The translations under genes and the position numbers were made by a program. From NCBI GenBank assembly GCA_024138025.1, contig JAMXBD010000169.1, positions 434,001-498,000 on the forward strand: a stretch of 64,000 bases of DNA. Reading direction: 5' to 3'. Position 1 is the stretch's first letter, and every line of letters starts with the position of its first letter. Below the pieces are notes generated by a model, which was not told where the DNA came from, did not search any database, and saw only the letters and a program-made list of their open reading frames with translations. Source of the stretch: Combretum micranthum. Lineage: Eukaryota; Streptophyta; Magnoliopsida; Myrtales; Combretaceae. This document shows positions 62,011 through 64,000 of this stretch, piece by piece.

Positions 62011-62484
62011 AGGATTGAACTTACAACTATTGAGATCGGATAAGCCACAATAGATGCGTCTACGAAATTTTATCACCTTAATATAATATAATAGAACTGG
62101 AAGAACTGATATCAAGGTGCTCCGATAGTCCGATTGATTAACGTTTCAGAAATAATTAATCCGTGCAAGGATTAACATTTCAGAAATGATTAAATCGTGC
62201 AAGGAAGCAACGGTGCTGGAAAAATAAAAAAGGAAAAGCGTGAAGACCATTGTTTATTCTTGACGAAGACTGAACAAATAAGAGAATAATTGTAGAAATT
62301 CTTTATAAATGTAGAAATTCTTTCTTCGTGAAATCACACCGCAAGTAATATATACATATATACGTATATATAATACGTTGTATGAATAATTCCTCTATGC
62401 AAATATTTTGTTTAAGCTTTGACCCAAAAAAAGAGTAAAAGTTATGTATAAGCAAAAATAAAGTGGAAAATTTGCCTAGAAATA

Positions 62485-62656
62485 AAAAATTATATGGTTT
62501 CGGTTTTAGAACTAGACTGGAAACCACCGGTTTGCTTGAAACCGGATCAAAACCGGCTCATCAGGTTCCGATCCCGGTTCCCCATTTTCCAAAACCGGAA
62601 TTGGTGGTTCTAGTTCCGGTCTGGTCTGGTTTCGAACCGGCACTGACCTCTACATA
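62485..62656 (-). mobile_element. hAT-like terminal fragment
   Basis: On the minus strand it begins TAGAGGTCAGTGCCGGTTCG, a typical hAT-type end rich in CCGG/ACCGG motifs. Internal self-complementarity is visible (CTAGACTGGAAACCACC against GGTGGTTCTAGTTCCGGTC). The other terminus cannot be placed. Confidence 0.45.
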
Positions 62657-63404
62657 GATATATAAGTATGAAAACATATCGAGTCTCGGGATTCTTGAAA
62701 AATAGTATTTCTAGAAGTATCTCAAGGGCTCACAAATAGATCCACGTAACCAATACAATTCTAAAAAGTATGAATAAAACCCTAAACAAAATCAAGGCTA
62801 TCTCTACGGTCTTAGTCTCTCGTTAAGAAACATCTCATAGCCTTCATAATCATAAAAATCACCCTTGGATCCATCAAAACCTAAAAATGAAAGAAATAAG
62901 TTGAAGTTCAGTATACAACAATGCAAAAGCATACAATATGATCACACACACATAATCTAAATGCAAATACATCAATTAACAATTTAGATCTTTGATTTAG
63001 GAGTGACGAATCAACATTGGAGCACTCACATTGTGGCAACATGACTAGGAACCTTAGGGTCCTAAGTAGCAGCAACTACTTAGGGGGTTAGTAAAGGCAA
63101 TCTGAATATCTTTACCTCCTAGATCTATCAAGTAATAGCCTTGTTTAAGGTTCATAACCATTATGCATCTTTACTTATTACATTTCATAATATAATGTAG
63201 CTCAATCGAAACTTATAGTTGTGAGTTATACTATATTACTTCTTATTATTTAAAATAAATGTTATTCAGACACTGCTCTACCTATCAACTACCTACCGAG
63301 CCACCATCGGTAGCCTAAACACCCAACTACTATGTTGGTATTACTTAGCAAGTTTGTCACTCCTCGAACCAAATTAAATGACATAGAACAAGCAAGGCAA
63401 TAAT
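62657..63404. other. Unclassified repeat-like sequence
   Basis: Balanced AT-rich DNA whose layout (GTTGAAGTTCAGTATACAAC, then long AC/AT-rich stretch) recalls the inner parts of the LTR-like insertions at 38672 and 42739. I could not align it convincingly. No coding potential seen. Confidence 0.35.
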
Positions 63405-64000
63405 TGTCATGCCTCAAAGGGTACCCAAAACGCGACAATCCACCACACTCAATATTTAAACTTAAGTATGACATCCTTAGTCATCCTATAAGTTTACATA
63501 TCGGGTGTAAGGTGTACTTGCATAATTTTTTGGATCACACTTTGAATCAAATAGTCTTAAGAAGGCATACAATAGCATTAAGAATATAAATCACAACAAG
63601 ATAAACAAGTTAACTTTTTACAAAAGTTAAGGGGGCATACCCTCGCCAAAATAATAGAAGTCTATCCAGTCTAAAACCATATTACAAACATCAGAGTTTA
63701 TGTTAAAGAAATTTTTCTAGAAGTCCACGCCTCTAGCTAGGTCCCGACTTCTTCAAAAGCTCCTTCATCCAAACGATAACCCTGTGAAAAGTGTTCTCTC
63801 GGAACACTTAAAAATGGGAACACCACAACAAAACTATCGGGGTATAAGCTAACAGGCTTAGTGAGATTCATTTCCAAATATTTAATACTCAATAACAGTA
63901 TATAACAGACAAGTAATTATCAACCATATGAGTGCACAAACACATGAGCATACAATACATAAGACCGTTCGGAAATCTTATGTTGAATGGATTTACGCCC
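63405..64000 (-). mobile_element. LTR-like sequence related to insertions 1 and 2, runs off the window
   Basis: Starts TGTCATGCCTCAAAGGGTACC. Over several hundred bases it parallels the reverse complement of 46254 downward, with TTAAGTATGACA, CCTTAGTCAT, GGTGTAAGGTG and later GGTATAAGCTAACAGGCTTAG in the same order. So it is a third member of the family on the minus strand, more similar to insertion 2 than to insertion 1. Its far end and any internal retroelement part lie beyond the window. Confidence 0.75.

Overview
This is nuclear DNA from a flowering plant, almost certainly a eudicot. It is strongly AT-rich, with long poly-A/T tracts. The two host genes are split by many short GT-AG introns, and most of the rest is retrotransposon and MITE-type repeat. 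I cannot name the genus. There is no operon, CRISPR, rRNA, recognisable tRNA or organellar block.

Layout. (1) 1709-12212 is a decayed Ty3/gypsy element of Athila/Tat type on the minus strand. It has a full 3' LTR on the left, a gag-protease-RT-RNase H-integrase relic full of stops, a PBS-like site, and a 5' LTR that is truncated and carries a 630-bp hAT-like insertion with a perfect 8-bp target duplication. (2) 17590-22487 is a structurally complete Ty1/copia element on the minus strand. It has 5-bp TSDs, an initiator-Met PBS, a purine-rich tract and recognisable gag, protease, integrase, RT and RNase H, all broken by stops or frameshifts. (3) 24.25-24.8 kb holds an orphan TATA box plus GC-richer leader. 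(4) 28.15-33 kb is an apparently functional eight-exon plus-strand gene for a QUA2-like (QUL1/QUL2, PMT4/PMT5) Golgi methyltransferase, with a leader intron, leader uORFs and one GA instead of GT splice donor. (5) 35.26-47.0 kb is a direct duplication whose second copy is interrupted by two LTR-like insertions in opposite orientation; a third relative starts at 63405 and leaves the window. (6) 49122-55700 is a twelve-exon chloroplast triose-phosphate/phosphate translocator. All its splice sites are in place, but the frame is broken by an in-frame TGA and three single-base shifts, two of which compensate each other. (7) 60.7-62.7 kb has hAT-like repeats, a 39-bp inverted duplication and a fragment of an NBS-LRR resistance gene (coiled-coil end) on the minus strand.

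The two host genes are unrelated in pathway: cell-wall pectin methylation versus carbon export from the chloroplast. I see no coordinated system linking them. The interest lies in the state of the two genes (uORFs, mutated donor, compensated frameshift), the nested repeat history and the hidden resistance-gene relic. I did not find a convincing new biological system.
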